Part shown: one piece after another, positions 7,592 to 16,216 of the stretch
How the letters are laid out: each line of letters opens with the position of its first letter
Numbering within the stretch: the stretch's first letter is position 1
From: DASQUK01 sp963756425
Lineage (GTDB): Bacteria; Actinomycetota; Acidimicrobiia; Acidimicrobiales; VFJN01
Direction of reading: 5' to 3'
Assembly (NCBI GenBank): GCA_963756425.1
Contig: CAVWNW010000011.1
Location: 248,001-312,000 of the forward strand
DNA: 64,000 nucleotides
Program-made: the position numbers and the translations under genes
Notes under the pieces: generated by a model
The model's database searches: none
The model's input: the letters and a program-made list of their open reading frames with translations, nothing else
What the model was told of the DNA's origin: nothing

Positions 7592-8818
7592 ATGGTCGCC
7601 CGTTGCGCCTCCATCGGTTGCCTCGTGGTCCCCCGCTTCCCCCTGGCCTGCGAGCTCGCCGATCGCCCCGAGCTGTGGGGTCGCCCGGTCGCGGTGGCCC
7701 ACCCCGATGCCCCGGTGGTGTGGTCGGCGTCCCCGGCGGCGGTGGCCGAGGGGGTGATGGAGGGCCAGCGCCTGTCCGAGGCGATGGGCCGCTGTCCCCC
7801 GCTGGTGGTGTTCGACGCCCGGCCGGCGCGGTACGAGGCCAGGGATGCCGCCATCCTCGACGCGCTCGAACGGGTGGTGCCGGGGGTCGAACCCGCAGGC
7901 CTGGGGACGGCCTACGTCGAGCTCGCGAGCGTGGCCCGCTGCTACCGCTCGCCGGCGGCGTTGCACGCCGCACTCCTGGGATGCGCGCCGAGCGAGCTGC
8001 GACCCCGGCTGGGGGTGGGGCCCACAAAGTTCGTGGCCGGGTTGGCGGCGTTGCAGGCCGCCGTGCAGGGCCAACCCCGGAACGCCGCCCCGAACGTCAG
8101 GGTGGTCGACCAGGCCGGGGTGGCCGCCTTCGTCACGCCGGTGCCGGTGGCGGCGCTGCCGGTGGAGGCGGAGATGATCCGCCGGTTGCGGCTGGTCGGC
8201 ATCACCACGGTGGCCCAGCTGGCGGCCATGCCCAGGCACGCGTTGGTGGCCCAGTTCGGCGCTCAGGGCAAGCGCCTCGTGGCGCTGCTCGACGGTGCCG
8301 CCGAGCCGGTGCGCCCCCGCCCCCGCGAGGAGCGTGTGCGGGAGCGGTTGGCGTTTCCCGAGCCGCTCACCAGCAGGGAGTCGGTGCTGGCCGCCGCCCG
8401 CCATGTGCTCCGCCGGGTGCTGCGCCACCCGCGTCAGCGGGGACGGGTGGCGCGCCTGCTCGTGGTGCGGGCCGAGACGGAGCAGGGCAAGCGTTGGGAG
8501 TCCAAGGTGACGCTGCGCCATGCCCGGTGCGACCACGACGGCCTGTGGGTGACGCTGGCCCCGGCGCTCGAACGGGCATCGCTGCCGGGTCCGGTGAGCG
8601 AGCTGTCGATCGAGCTGCGGGGGCTGCGGCCGTCACGGGGTTGGCAGGGCGAGCTGTTGCCGACCCGGAATGCCTCGACGGAGCGGCGGGAGCGCATCGA
8701 AGAGGGCATGCGCCAGCTGCAGGCCCGCTACGGGCGGAGCCTGGTGGGGCGGTTGGTCCCCGTGGAGCCGTGGAGCCGGATCCCCGAACGCCGGTGGGCG
8801 CTGGTGGAGCTGGAATGA
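7592..8818 (+). CDS. imuB: ImuB, catalytically dead Y-family polymerase homologue
   Basis: Adaptor of the mutasome that brings the error-prone polymerase DnaE2 to the beta clamp during damage tolerance. The 408-residue protein has the Y-family fold, but the metal-binding acidic residues are absent: the first catalytic segment reads LVVPRFPLACEL, and the usual SxDEAY segment reads GLGTAYVEL. That loss is the hallmark of ImuB as opposed to active DinB. ATG 7592 is preferred because the longer frame from 7568 would begin inside the LexA box. First gene of an SOS operon; its stop overlaps the next ATG (ATGA). No imuA is seen here. Confidence 0.93.
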   Translation: MVARCASIGCLVVPRFPLACELADRPELWGRPVAVAHPDAPVVWSASPAAVAEGVMEGQRLSEAMGRCPPLVVFDARPARYEARDAAILDALERVVPGVEPAGLGTAYVELASVARCYRSPAALHAALLGCAPSELRPRLGVGPTKFVAGLAALQAAVQGQPRNAAPNVRVVDQAGVAAFVTPVPVAALPVEAEMIRRLRLVGITTVAQLAAMPRHALVAQFGAQGKRLVALLDGAAEPVRPRPREERVRERLAFPEPLTSRESVLAAARHVLRRVLRHPRQRGRVARLLVVRAETEQGKRWESKVTLRHARCDHDGLWVTLAPALERASLPGPVSELSIELRGLRPSRGWQGELLPTRNASTERRERIEEGMRQLQARYGRSLVGRLVPVEPWSRIPERRWALVELE

Positions 8819-9084
8819 CGCCTCGACCGCTGAACGCCCCGGTGTGCATTCCCGTCCAGGTCGATCCCGCGGGCGAACCCCGGGCGATCGGGCTGCCGGG
8901 CCCGCGGGATCGCCGGCGGCCCATCCCGGTGACGCGGGTGGCGGAGCGCTGGCGCATCGACGAGGGCTGGTGGGGGCCCAATCCGCTGTCCCGGCTGTAC
9001 TACCGGCTGGTGCTGGCCGATGGGCGCCTCGTCACCGTCTACCGCGACCTGGACGACGGGACGTGGTGGGCGCAGCGCTCATGA
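8815..9084 (+). CDS. Mutasome-linked small protein (DUF6504-like)
   Basis: 89 residues, ATGA-coupled on both sides, to imuB and to dnaE2. The C-terminal half has the pattern W-RIDEGWW...SRLYYRLVL-DGR...YRDL--G-WWAQ, which I recall from the DUF6504 proteins that accompany actinobacterial imuB/dnaE2. The N-terminus is proline-rich. Its tight coupling means it is made together with the mutasome under LexA control; the molecular role is unknown. Confidence 0.82.
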   Translation: MTPRPLNAPVCIPVQVDPAGEPRAIGLPGPRDRRRPIPVTRVAERWRIDEGWWGPNPLSRLYYRLVLADGRLVTVYRDLDDGTWWAQRS

Positions 9085-12000
9085 CGATCACGGGGCTGGA
9101 GGATGCCCCGTATGCCGAGCTGCACCTCCACACCTGCTACTCGCTGCTGGAGGGCGCCTCCTCCCCCAAGGAGCTGATCGCCCGGGCCGCCGGCCACGGC
9201 TACGACGCCCTGGCGATCACCGATCGCAACAACCTCTACGGCGCCATGGTGTTCGCCCGGGCGTGCCGGGACGCCGGCATCCGCTCCATCATCGGCGTCG
9301 AGCTCACCGTGGCAGCCGACCCCGATGCCGACGCCGACCCCGACGACGTCACCCCCGGTTCCCGCCACGACCTCACTCTGCTGGCCGAGAACCGCCAGGG
9401 ATACGCCAACCTGTGCCGGCTGGTGAGCCTGGCCAACGGCTGGGGCCTGGTCGAGCAGGCGGATCGGGAACGGCGTCGGCGTGATCCCTGCGCCGCCCTC
9501 CATCAGCTGCGGGAGCACACCGCCGGGCTCGTCTGCCTCACCGGCGGTCGCCGTGGGGAGCTGGCCCGGCGGGTGGCCGCCGGCGATCGAGCGGGGGCGA
9601 GGGACGTGCTGCGCCGCTGGGTCGACTGGTTCGGGCCGGGAAACGTGTGGGTCGAGCTGCACGACAACCTGGTCCAGGGCGACGAGCCCCGCATCCGGGC
9701 GCAGGTGACGCTGGCCCGCGAGTTGGGTGTGGGGGTCGTCGCCACCGGGGACGTCCACTACCACGACCCGGAGCGGCACCGGCTCCACGACGCGCTCTGC
9801 GCCATCCGCCACCGCACCACGCTCGACGGCTGCCACACCCAACGCCGGCCCAACCGCGAGTTCTACCTGAGGAGCCCGGCCGAGCAGGCCGAGCGCTTCG
9901 CCGAGTGGCCCGAAGCCGTGGCCAACACCCTCCGCATCGCCGAGCGCTGCGCCTTCGACCTGACCGAGGACCTGGGCTACCGGCTCCCCACGCCCGACGT
10001 CCCCCAGGGACACACCCCCGATTCGTGGCTGGCTGAGCTCTGCCGCCGGGAGCTCGACGAGCGCTACAGCGGGGCGTCGCTCGACCCGGCACGCCGTCGC
10101 CTGGACGAGGAGCTGGGGCTCATCGCCCGGCACGGGATGGCCGGCTTCTTCCTCGTGTACCACCAGGTGCTGGAGCTGGCCAGGAAGGTGGCGGCGGAGG
10201 TGCGGGGCGACGCCCCCCGTGGGCGCCTGGGCATGCCGCCCGGGCGGGGCCGGGGCTCGAGCGTGAGCAGCATCGTGTGCTACCTGATCGGGCTCTCGCA
10301 CATCGACCCGATCGAGAAGAACCTGTTCCTCGGGCGGTTCCTCAACGACACGATGTCGAGCCTCCCCGACATCGACCTGGACTTCCCTCGCGACATCCGC
10401 GACCGGTTGTTCCGGGAGGTCTACGAGCACTGGGGCAGCGACCACGCGGCGCTGGTCGCCACCTTCCCCCGCTACCGCATCCGCAGCGCGGTGCGCGACC
10501 TGGGCAAGGCGCTGGGCCTGCCAGCGGCGGAGATCGACCGGCTGGCCAAGCTGGCCGAGGGCTACGGCTCGGCCTCCAACGTCCGGGTCGAGATGGAGCG
10601 GGTCCCCGAGCTGCGCCCGCTCGCCGCGACCCCGGGCTGGGGGCATCTCATCGAGCTGGCCGGCCACCTGGCGAACTTCCCCCGTCACCTCTCCCAGCAC
10701 GTCGGTGGGGTGGTCATCGCATCCGATCCGCTCATCGACTGCGTGCCCGTCCAGCCCGCCGCCTGGCCCGGTCGCTACGTCTGCCACTGGGACAAGGACG
10801 ACATCGACGACGCCCGTATGGTGAAGATCGATTTCCTGGCCCTGGGCATGCTGTCGCTGGTCGAGGAGTGCCTCGACCTTTGCGCCATCCATCGGGGCAC
10901 CGACATCAACCTGTCCCGCATCGACTTCGAGGACAAGCAGGTGTACGACCGCATCGGGCGGGGCGACACCGTGGGGGTGTTCCAGATCGAGTCGCGGGCA
11001 CAGGCCGGCATCCTGCCCCGCACCAAGCCGCGGAACCTCGACGACCTGACCGCCCAGGTGGCGATCATCCGCCCCGGCCCCATCGTCGGCGGGGCGGTCC
11101 ACAACTACGTCGAGGGCCGCTCCAACCCCGAGTCGCCCAACCTCGTCCCGCACGACTGTGTCCGGGACGTGCTGAGTGAGACCTTCGGCGTCGTGCTCTT
11201 CCAGGAGCAGGTGGTGCAGGTTGCCGTCGCCATGGGCAACTTCACCAGCGGCATGGCCGAGACGTTCCGGCGGGCCATGGGCCGCAAAGACTGGGGCGAG
11301 GAGATCGAGTGGTACCGCGACAAGTTCCTGGCGGGGGCCGAGGAGAACGGCGTGCCCCTCGACGTGGCCGAGCGCACCTTCGAGAGCCTGGCGGGTTTCG
11401 CCCAGTTCGGCTTCCCCAAGAGCCACGCCGCCGCCTTCGGGCTGCTGGCGTACCAGACCACCTGGCTCAAGGAGTACTACCCCGCCGAGTTCTTCTGCGC
11501 CCTGTTCAACAACTGGCCCATGGGCTTCTACCCGCCGCACGTGTTCACCAACGACGCCCGGCGGCGCGGCGTCGAGGTCCTGCGACCCGAGATCAACGCC
11601 AGCCGGGTGCCCTGCACCGTGGCCAGCACCGAGGGGCTGGGCGCGGTGCGGCTCGGGCTCATGTACGTCCGGGGGATGGGCGCGACCACCGCCGCGGCCG
11701 TCGTCGACGAACGCGACCGGCACGGGCCCTACCGGTCGCTGCGCGACTTCGCGCACCGCACCGGTCTGGCCGGGGAGGCCATCGAGAACGCCATCCGGGT
11801 CAGGGCCTTCGATGGCCTGGGCCTCCGGCGCCGGGAGCTGTTGTGGCAGCTCTGGTTGCTCGGCCTGGGCAGCGGGGCGCCCCAGCCCACGAAACGCACC
11901 GCCGGCCGGCCCCGCTACCGGCAGCTGCGGTTGGACCTGCCCACCGAGCAGGATCACGTGCCGCTGACAGAGGTGTCCCGCTTCCGGTCGATGGCCGACG

Positions 12001-12398
12001 ACTACGAGGTGCTGGGGCTGTCGCCCGAAGCCCACCCCATGCAGTTCCTCCGCAACGGGCTGAGAGGCAGGGTCCGGTCCAGCCGCGAGCTGCTCGACGT
12101 CCCGCCGAAGCGCACGGTCGATACCGCGGGCCTGGTCGTCTGCCGGCAGCGGCCCGGCAGCGGCCAGGGGGCGGTGTTCCTCCTGCTCGAGGACGAGCAC
12201 GGCCTGGTCAACGTCATGCTGGCCCCCCAGCTCTACGACCGCTGCCGCACCGAGGTGCGGGGCAGCCCGTTCCTGCGCATCAGGGGGGTGGTCGAGGATC
12301 GCGCCGGCGGCAACGTCGCCATGCTCAAGGCCCGCACGGTCACCCCGGTCAAACCCCCCGCCGCACTCCGCGCTCCTGACGGCAAGAGCTGGGGCTGA
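9081..12398 (+). CDS. dnaE2: Error-prone DNA polymerase III alpha subunit DnaE2
   Basis: Translesion polymerase responsible for SOS mutagenesis in bacteria carrying ImuB. 1105 residues: an N-terminal PHP domain (HLHTCYSLLEG near residue 12), the polymerase core with PDIDLDF at about 429-435 and a second acidic segment VKIDFLALGML near 582, the fingers and beta-binding region, and a C-terminal OB fold (VVCRQRPGSGQGAVFLLLED) as in DnaE2 rather than in replicative DnaE1. Start ATG 9081 overlaps the previous stop. The length is that of DnaE2. Confidence 0.96.
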   Translation: MTITGLEDAPYAELHLHTCYSLLEGASSPKELIARAAGHGYDALAITDRNNLYGAMVFARACRDAGIRSIIGVELTVAADPDADADPDDVTPGSRHDLTLLAENRQGYANLCRLVSLANGWGLVEQADRERRRRDPCAALHQLREHTAGLVCLTGGRRGELARRVAAGDRAGARDVLRRWVDWFGPGNVWVELHDNLVQGDEPRIRAQVTLARELGVGVVATGDVHYHDPERHRLHDALCAIRHRTTLDGCHTQRRPNREFYLRSPAEQAERFAEWPEAVANTLRIAERCAFDLTEDLGYRLPTPDVPQGHTPDSWLAELCRRELDERYSGASLDPARRRLDEELGLIARHGMAGFFLVYHQVLELARKVAAEVRGDAPRGRLGMPPGRGRGSSVSSIVCYLIGLSHIDPIEKNLFLGRFLNDTMSSLPDIDLDFPRDIRDRLFREVYEHWGSDHAALVATFPRYRIRSAVRDLGKALGLPAAEIDRLAKLAEGYGSASNVRVEMERVPELRPLAATPGWGHLIELAGHLANFPRHLSQHVGGVVIASDPLIDCVPVQPAAWPGRYVCHWDKDDIDDARMVKIDFLALGMLSLVEECLDLCAIHRGTDINLSRIDFEDKQVYDRIGRGDTVGVFQIESRAQAGILPRTKPRNLDDLTAQVAIIRPGPIVGGAVHNYVEGRSNPESPNLVPHDCVRDVLSETFGVVLFQEQVVQVAVAMGNFTSGMAETFRRAMGRKDWGEEIEWYRDKFLAGAEENGVPLDVAERTFESLAGFAQFGFPKSHAAAFGLLAYQTTWLKEYYPAEFFCALFNNWPMGFYPPHVFTNDARRRGVEVLRPEINASRVPCTVASTEGLGAVRLGLMYVRGMGATTAAAVVDERDRHGPYRSLRDFAHRTGLAGEAIENAIRVRAFDGLGLRRRELLWQLWLLGLGSGAPQPTKRTAGRPRYRQLRLDLPTEQDHVPLTEVSRFRSMADDYEVLGLSPEAHPMQFLRNGLRGRVRSSRELLDVPPKRTVDTAGLVVCRQRPGSGQGAVFLLLEDEHGLVNVMLAPQLYDRCRTEVRGSPFLRIRGVVEDRAGGNVAMLKARTVTPVKPPAALRAPDGKSWG

Positions 12399-12415
12399 CG
12401 CCCCCTCCCCCCCGG

Positions 12416-12463
12416 AACTTGCCGCAGTTGGCGATGCCATGGCAGCGCCAACTGCGGCAAGTT
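12416..12463. terminator. Bidirectional terminator-type hairpin
   Basis: Perfect 18-bp inverted repeat (left arm 12416-12433, right arm 12446-12463) with a small inner palindrome TGCC-AT-GGCA. It lies between the convergent dnaE2 and dacB genes, so it probably ends both transcripts; no T tract follows. Confidence 0.75.
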
Positions 12464-12469
12464 GCGTGC

Positions 12470-14011
12470 CTATTGGGGCGCCAACGCCCCCAGGTCGATG
12501 CCGCGGCCGTAGGTGATGAGGATGTCGCCCAGGCGGTCCATGTCCACGTCCCCGGGGTCGAGCGGGCCCGGGTCGGGCACATTGGCGACGTAGGCGAAGG
12601 TGACCCTCCCCCCGGCAAGCGGCTCGACATCCCCGGCCAGGGCGGTGACGTCGCGCAGCGAACCCGTCTTGGCACGCAGGCGCCCCGCCACCTGCGTGCC
12701 CCGCCAGCGCTCGGCCAGCGTGCCGGTCTCGCCGGCCACGGCCAGGCCATCCCGGAGCACGGGCCCCGCCTCGGGGAGGGTGAGCAGCTCTGTCAGGGTG
12801 CGGCACGTGAGCCGGCCCTGGTTCGACAGGCCGCTCCCGTCGACCAGTCCGACGCCGTCGACGGCGACGCCGGCGTCGGTGAGGAGCTGGGTCAGGGCCG
12901 CCTTCCCCGCCGCCGCCGATCCGTTCCCGGAGCTGGCCACGCCGATCTCCTTGAGCGCCGCCTCGGCCGTCTCGTTGTCGCTGTGGGTCAGCATCTCGGC
13001 CACGATCTGAGACACCGGCGGCGACGCCAGGGACGCCACCTCGGTGCCGCCGCCCGGGGCCCGGCCGGCGCGAGGAGCCCCCACCACCGCGACGCCCTTG
13101 GCCCGCAGCCGGTCGGTGACGACCCGGGCCGCGTCGGCCGCCGGGTCGGGGGCGGGCACCGTGGCCGCCCCCGACTGCGCCGGGGAGAACGCGGCGAACC
13201 CGTCGTTGACCATGAGTCCGCCGATCGGGCCGATCGCGTCCTGGCCGATGAACCGCTGCGGCCATGCCGGGTTGTAGCGCTCGCCGTCGTAGCGGCTCCC
13301 GTCGCCGACCACCGATCCGTCGATGCGGGTGACGCCCGCGGCGACGATGGCGTCGACCAGCCGGTCCACGTCGTGGACGACCCTGTCCCGTGGGTCGGGA
13401 GCGTCGCGGCTCCACGCCGGCGTGCCGAGCGCAGCGTCGCCACCACCCACGACGAACAGGTCGCCGGCCACCACCCCGCCGCGCGGAGGCGCAGCCGCCA
13501 CGGCCCGGGTCTCGAGCCGGGCCTCGGGTCCTCGGGCGAGCAGCAACCCCGCGGCGGTCAGCAGCTTCTGGGTCGAGGCGCCCGCGACCGGCAGCGTCGG
13601 GTTGTGCTCGAAGAGCGCGTCGCCCTGGCTCTCCACGGCCAGGCAGGTGGCGGGCGGCGAGGCGTCCAGCCACACCTGCAGGTCGCCGGCCAGGTGGCGC
13701 TCGGCCACGGGGGCGGCGATGACCTCGGGCGTCCGGCGGGCCGACAGCACCGGCGTGGTGGCGGCCTCGGCGCCTATCGCGCTGGACGCCGGCTTGGCGT
13801 CGAGTGCTACCGCTGCGGCGCCGGCACCCATCGCGGCCAGCGCGAGGGCGCCGGGAAGGATCCATGGCCGCCAGCGGTCCCAGGGCGGTGACGCTCGCGC
13901 CGGTTCCGGCGCTTCCTGCCCGGCCCCCGATTCGGGATCGGGCTCCGACCCCGCGCCCGTATCCGTGGTGGGCGCAGGGTGCTCATGGTTCGCTCGCCGA
14001 TCCTCGCTCAC
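12470..14011 (-). CDS. dacB: D-Ala-D-Ala carboxypeptidase/endopeptidase (PBP4, S13)
   Basis: Trims or cuts peptidoglycan cross-links outside the membrane. The 513-residue protein has a proline-rich cytoplasmic start, one membrane anchor (about residues 46-66), and the S13 motifs in order: SxxK as STQK, SxN as SDN (in THSDNETAE), and KTG (RAKTGSL). The insertion between SxxK and SxN is the long one typical of DacB. I chose GTG 14011, two codons behind the stop of the upstream gene; a longer frame would overlap that gene. It is translated last in the minus-strand series 16159-12470. Confidence 0.92.
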   Translation of the reverse strand: MSEDRRANHEHPAPTTDTGAGSEPDPESGAGQEAPEPARASPPWDRWRPWILPGALALAAMGAGAAAVALDAKPASSAIGAEAATTPVLSARRTPEVIAAPVAERHLAGDLQVWLDASPPATCLAVESQGDALFEHNPTLPVAGASTQKLLTAAGLLLARGPEARLETRAVAAAPPRGGVVAGDLFVVGGGDAALGTPAWSRDAPDPRDRVVHDVDRLVDAIVAAGVTRIDGSVVGDGSRYDGERYNPAWPQRFIGQDAIGPIGGLMVNDGFAAFSPAQSGAATVPAPDPAADAARVVTDRLRAKGVAVVGAPRAGRAPGGGTEVASLASPPVSQIVAEMLTHSDNETAEAALKEIGVASSGNGSAAAGKAALTQLLTDAGVAVDGVGLVDGSGLSNQGRLTCRTLTELLTLPEAGPVLRDGLAVAGETGTLAERWRGTQVAGRLRAKTGSLRDVTALAGDVEPLAGGRVTFAYVANVPDPGPLDPGDVDMDRLGDILITYGRGIDLGALAPQ

Positions 14012-14015
14012 TGGC

Positions 14016-15518
14016 TCACCGGATCGGCAGGCCCCGGCGCTGCAGCCAGCGCGAGCGGCGCCACAGGTGATCGAGCGCGGCGACGGCCCGGTTGGCCGAG
14101 GCATAGCAGAGCCGCCCGCTGGCCCGGACGCCGGCCGGTGCGGCGTTGGAGGGCGACGTGATCGCGAGCTCGGTTGCGCTGAGGACGGGCTTGCCGGTGG
14201 CCTCGCTCACCGACGCCGCAGCCTCGGCGAAGCGCGCGTCCTGGCGCTCGTGATAGGCGACGATGCGCTCCAGGCCGTGGCCGGGCCAGAACGGCCCCTC
14301 CCGCATCAACTTGGCCTGGTTGGCCTGGATGCCCATCCCCAGGAAGATCACGGCGTCGACGTCGCGGTGTGATGCTGCCAGCTCCAGCACCCTGGGCACC
14401 GTGTCGCGGGTCTCGCCGCCGGCCATGTCGATGGGGTTGTTGTGACTCCAGCGGGGCGGCAGCTCGGCATCGATCGCCGACCGCAGGTCGTCGGGCAGGC
14501 CGATCAGCTCGAGGCCGGTCCGGGCGAGGGCGTCGGCGGTGACCACGCCCCACCCGCCGGCGGTGCTCACGACCACGACACGGTTGCCCCGCGGCAGCGG
14601 CTGGGTGGCGAACGTGGCGGCGATCTCATAGGCCTGCTCGATCGTGTCGGCCCGGGACACGCCGGCCTGGCGGCATGCGCCGTCGAACACCCGGTCGTCG
14701 CTCGCCAGCGCACCCGTGTGGCTGGCGGCCGCTCGCTGCCCGCCAGCGCTGGCCCCGCCCTTGACCAGCACGATCGGCAGGCGGGCGGCGATGCCCCGCA
14801 GCCGCTCGACGAATGCACGGCCGTCGCCCACGCTCTCGACGTAGGCCAGGGCGACGCGGGTCTCGGGATCGTCGGCGTAGTAGTCGAGGTAGTCCGGGAC
14901 CGTGACGGCGGCGGCGTTGCCGGCCGACACGGCGCGGCTCACCCCGACCCCCGTGAGCTGGGCGTAGTTCTCGAACGAGCTCACGAAGTTGCCCGACTGG
15001 CTGGTGATGCCGATGTGACCGCGCGGCGGGTACGGCGCCACGATCTGGGCGCAGAGCTTGGCTGGCGGTGACACAACCCCCTGCCCGTTGGGCCCCGCCA
15101 GCAGCATGCCCAGCTCGTCCGCCAGGGCGACCAGCTCGGCCTCGGCCTGGCGCCCCTCGTCGGTCTGCGTCTCCCCGTAGCCGGCGGAGGCGATGAAGGC
15201 CGCCGTGATGCCCTTCTTGGCGCAGGCCCGCAGAAGGTCGGCGTTGGTGGACGCCGGCGTGCACACGAAGACCAGGTCGATCTCGCCGTCCGGGAGATCG
15301 TCGACCTCGGCCACGCTGCGGACACCCAGGACCTCGGCCCCGTCACGATTGGTGGCGAACACCTTGCCCTCGTACCCGCAGGCCAGGACGTTGTGGAGGC
15401 TGACGAAGCCGAACTTCCCCGGGTGCGTGGAGGCGCCGGCCACCAGCACGCCCCGGGGCTCGAACAGCGCCCGGAAGCGGCCGCTGTCGGGGCCTGTCCT
15501 ACGGCCGGTGCCCGCCAT
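14016..15518 (-). CDS. ADP-forming acyl-CoA synthetase, CoA-binding/ligase subunit
   Basis: Large subunit (500 residues) of an NDP-forming acyl-CoA ligase, which interconverts acyl-CoA plus ADP and acid plus ATP. Visible: a Rossmann CoA-binding domain (GVLVAGASTHPGKFG near 20-34), a succinyl-CoA-ligase-like domain with SQSGNFV, and the phosphohistidine loop AASHTGALASDD (H near 254). The ATP-grasp partner is encoded just upstream and shares one base with it (TGATG). In many bacteria the two are one fused protein; here they are separate. The substrate cannot be read from the sequence. Confidence 0.85.
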   Translation of the reverse strand: MAGTGRRTGPDSGRFRALFEPRGVLVAGASTHPGKFGFVSLHNVLACGYEGKVFATNRDGAEVLGVRSVAEVDDLPDGEIDLVFVCTPASTNADLLRACAKKGITAAFIASAGYGETQTDEGRQAEAELVALADELGMLLAGPNGQGVVSPPAKLCAQIVAPYPPRGHIGITSQSGNFVSSFENYAQLTGVGVSRAVSAGNAAAVTVPDYLDYYADDPETRVALAYVESVGDGRAFVERLRGIAARLPIVLVKGGASAGGQRAAASHTGALASDDRVFDGACRQAGVSRADTIEQAYEIAATFATQPLPRGNRVVVVSTAGGWGVVTADALARTGLELIGLPDDLRSAIDAELPPRWSHNNPIDMAGGETRDTVPRVLELAASHRDVDAVIFLGMGIQANQAKLMREGPFWPGHGLERIVAYHERQDARFAEAAASVSEATGKPVLSATELAITSPSNAAPAGVRASGRLCYASANRAVAALDHLWRRSRWLQRRGLPIR

Positions 15519-16159
15519 CAGCGGACCTCCACCAGCGCGTCCACCGCCACCGGGCGCCCGTCGACGACGAGCAGCGGGTTGAGGTCGGCCGACGCCAGGT
15601 CGCCGCATTCGGTCGCCGCCCTCGACAACGCCAGCAACAGGTCGGCGACCGCGGTCCGGTCGACCGCCGGCTCGCCGCGGAACTCGCCCAGGAGGGCCTG
15701 GAGCGCCAGGTCGTCGATCATCTCCTCGGCATCGACCCGCTCGATGGGCACCAGCCGGAAGGCCACGTCGGCCACCGCCTCGGCCAGGATGCCACCGACG
15801 CCGAGCATGACCGTCATGCCGAACTGCGGGTCGTGGTGGAGCCCCGCGATCAGCTCGCGGGTCGCCCGCAGCATCGGCGCCACCAGCAGGTGGACATCGC
15901 CGTCGTCCGGCGTCGCCGCCGATAGCAGCGCGCCGGCGGCATCGCGCACCTGCTCTGCCGAGCCCAGGCCGAGCCGCACCAACCCGCGCTCGGTCTTGTG
16001 AGCGATGCCGGCTCCGCCCAGCTTGACGACGACGGGGTAGCCGACGTGGTCTGCGGCACCGACCGCTTCGTCGGCCGAGCCGACGACCCGTTCCGGGGGA
16101 AACGGCACCCCGAAGGCGCCCAGGAGCTCCTTCGATGCGGCCTCCGACAGGGTCGGCAT
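15518..16159 (-). CDS. ADP-forming acyl-CoA synthetase, ATP-grasp subunit
   Basis: 213-residue ATP-grasp protein (GYPVVVKLGGAGIAHKTE near 41-58; FGMTVMLGVGGILAEAVADV in the middle; DLNPLLV near the end), the small subunit that transfers phosphate from the histidine of the partner to ADP. First gene of the pair, with a leaderless-type -10 (TACCCT) 8 nt before its ATG. Confidence 0.85.
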   Translation of the reverse strand: MPTLSEAASKELLGAFGVPFPPERVVGSADEAVGAADHVGYPVVVKLGGAGIAHKTERGLVRLGLGSAEQVRDAAGALLSAATPDDGDVHLLVAPMLRATRELIAGLHHDPQFGMTVMLGVGGILAEAVADVAFRLVPIERVDAEEMIDDLALQALLGEFRGEPAVDRTAVADLLLALSRAATECGDLASADLNPLLVVDGRPVAVDALVEVR

Positions 16160-16167
16160 GGCCGGTC

Positions 16168-16173
16168 AGGGTA
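16168..16173 (-). promoter_or_regulatory. Candidate -10, acyl-CoA synthetase pair
   Basis: TACCCT on the minus strand, 8 nt before ATG 16159. Confidence 0.5.
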
Positions 16174-16216
16174 CCGACGGGCGGTTCCCCGCCCGAAGTC
16201 AGCCTTGGGCGAAGGG

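Noticed and set aside
9039..13865. 1608-codon open frame on the minus strand
   Set aside because: Antisense shadow of imuB-associated, dnaE2 and dacB coding sequence with biased composition and no family resemblance.
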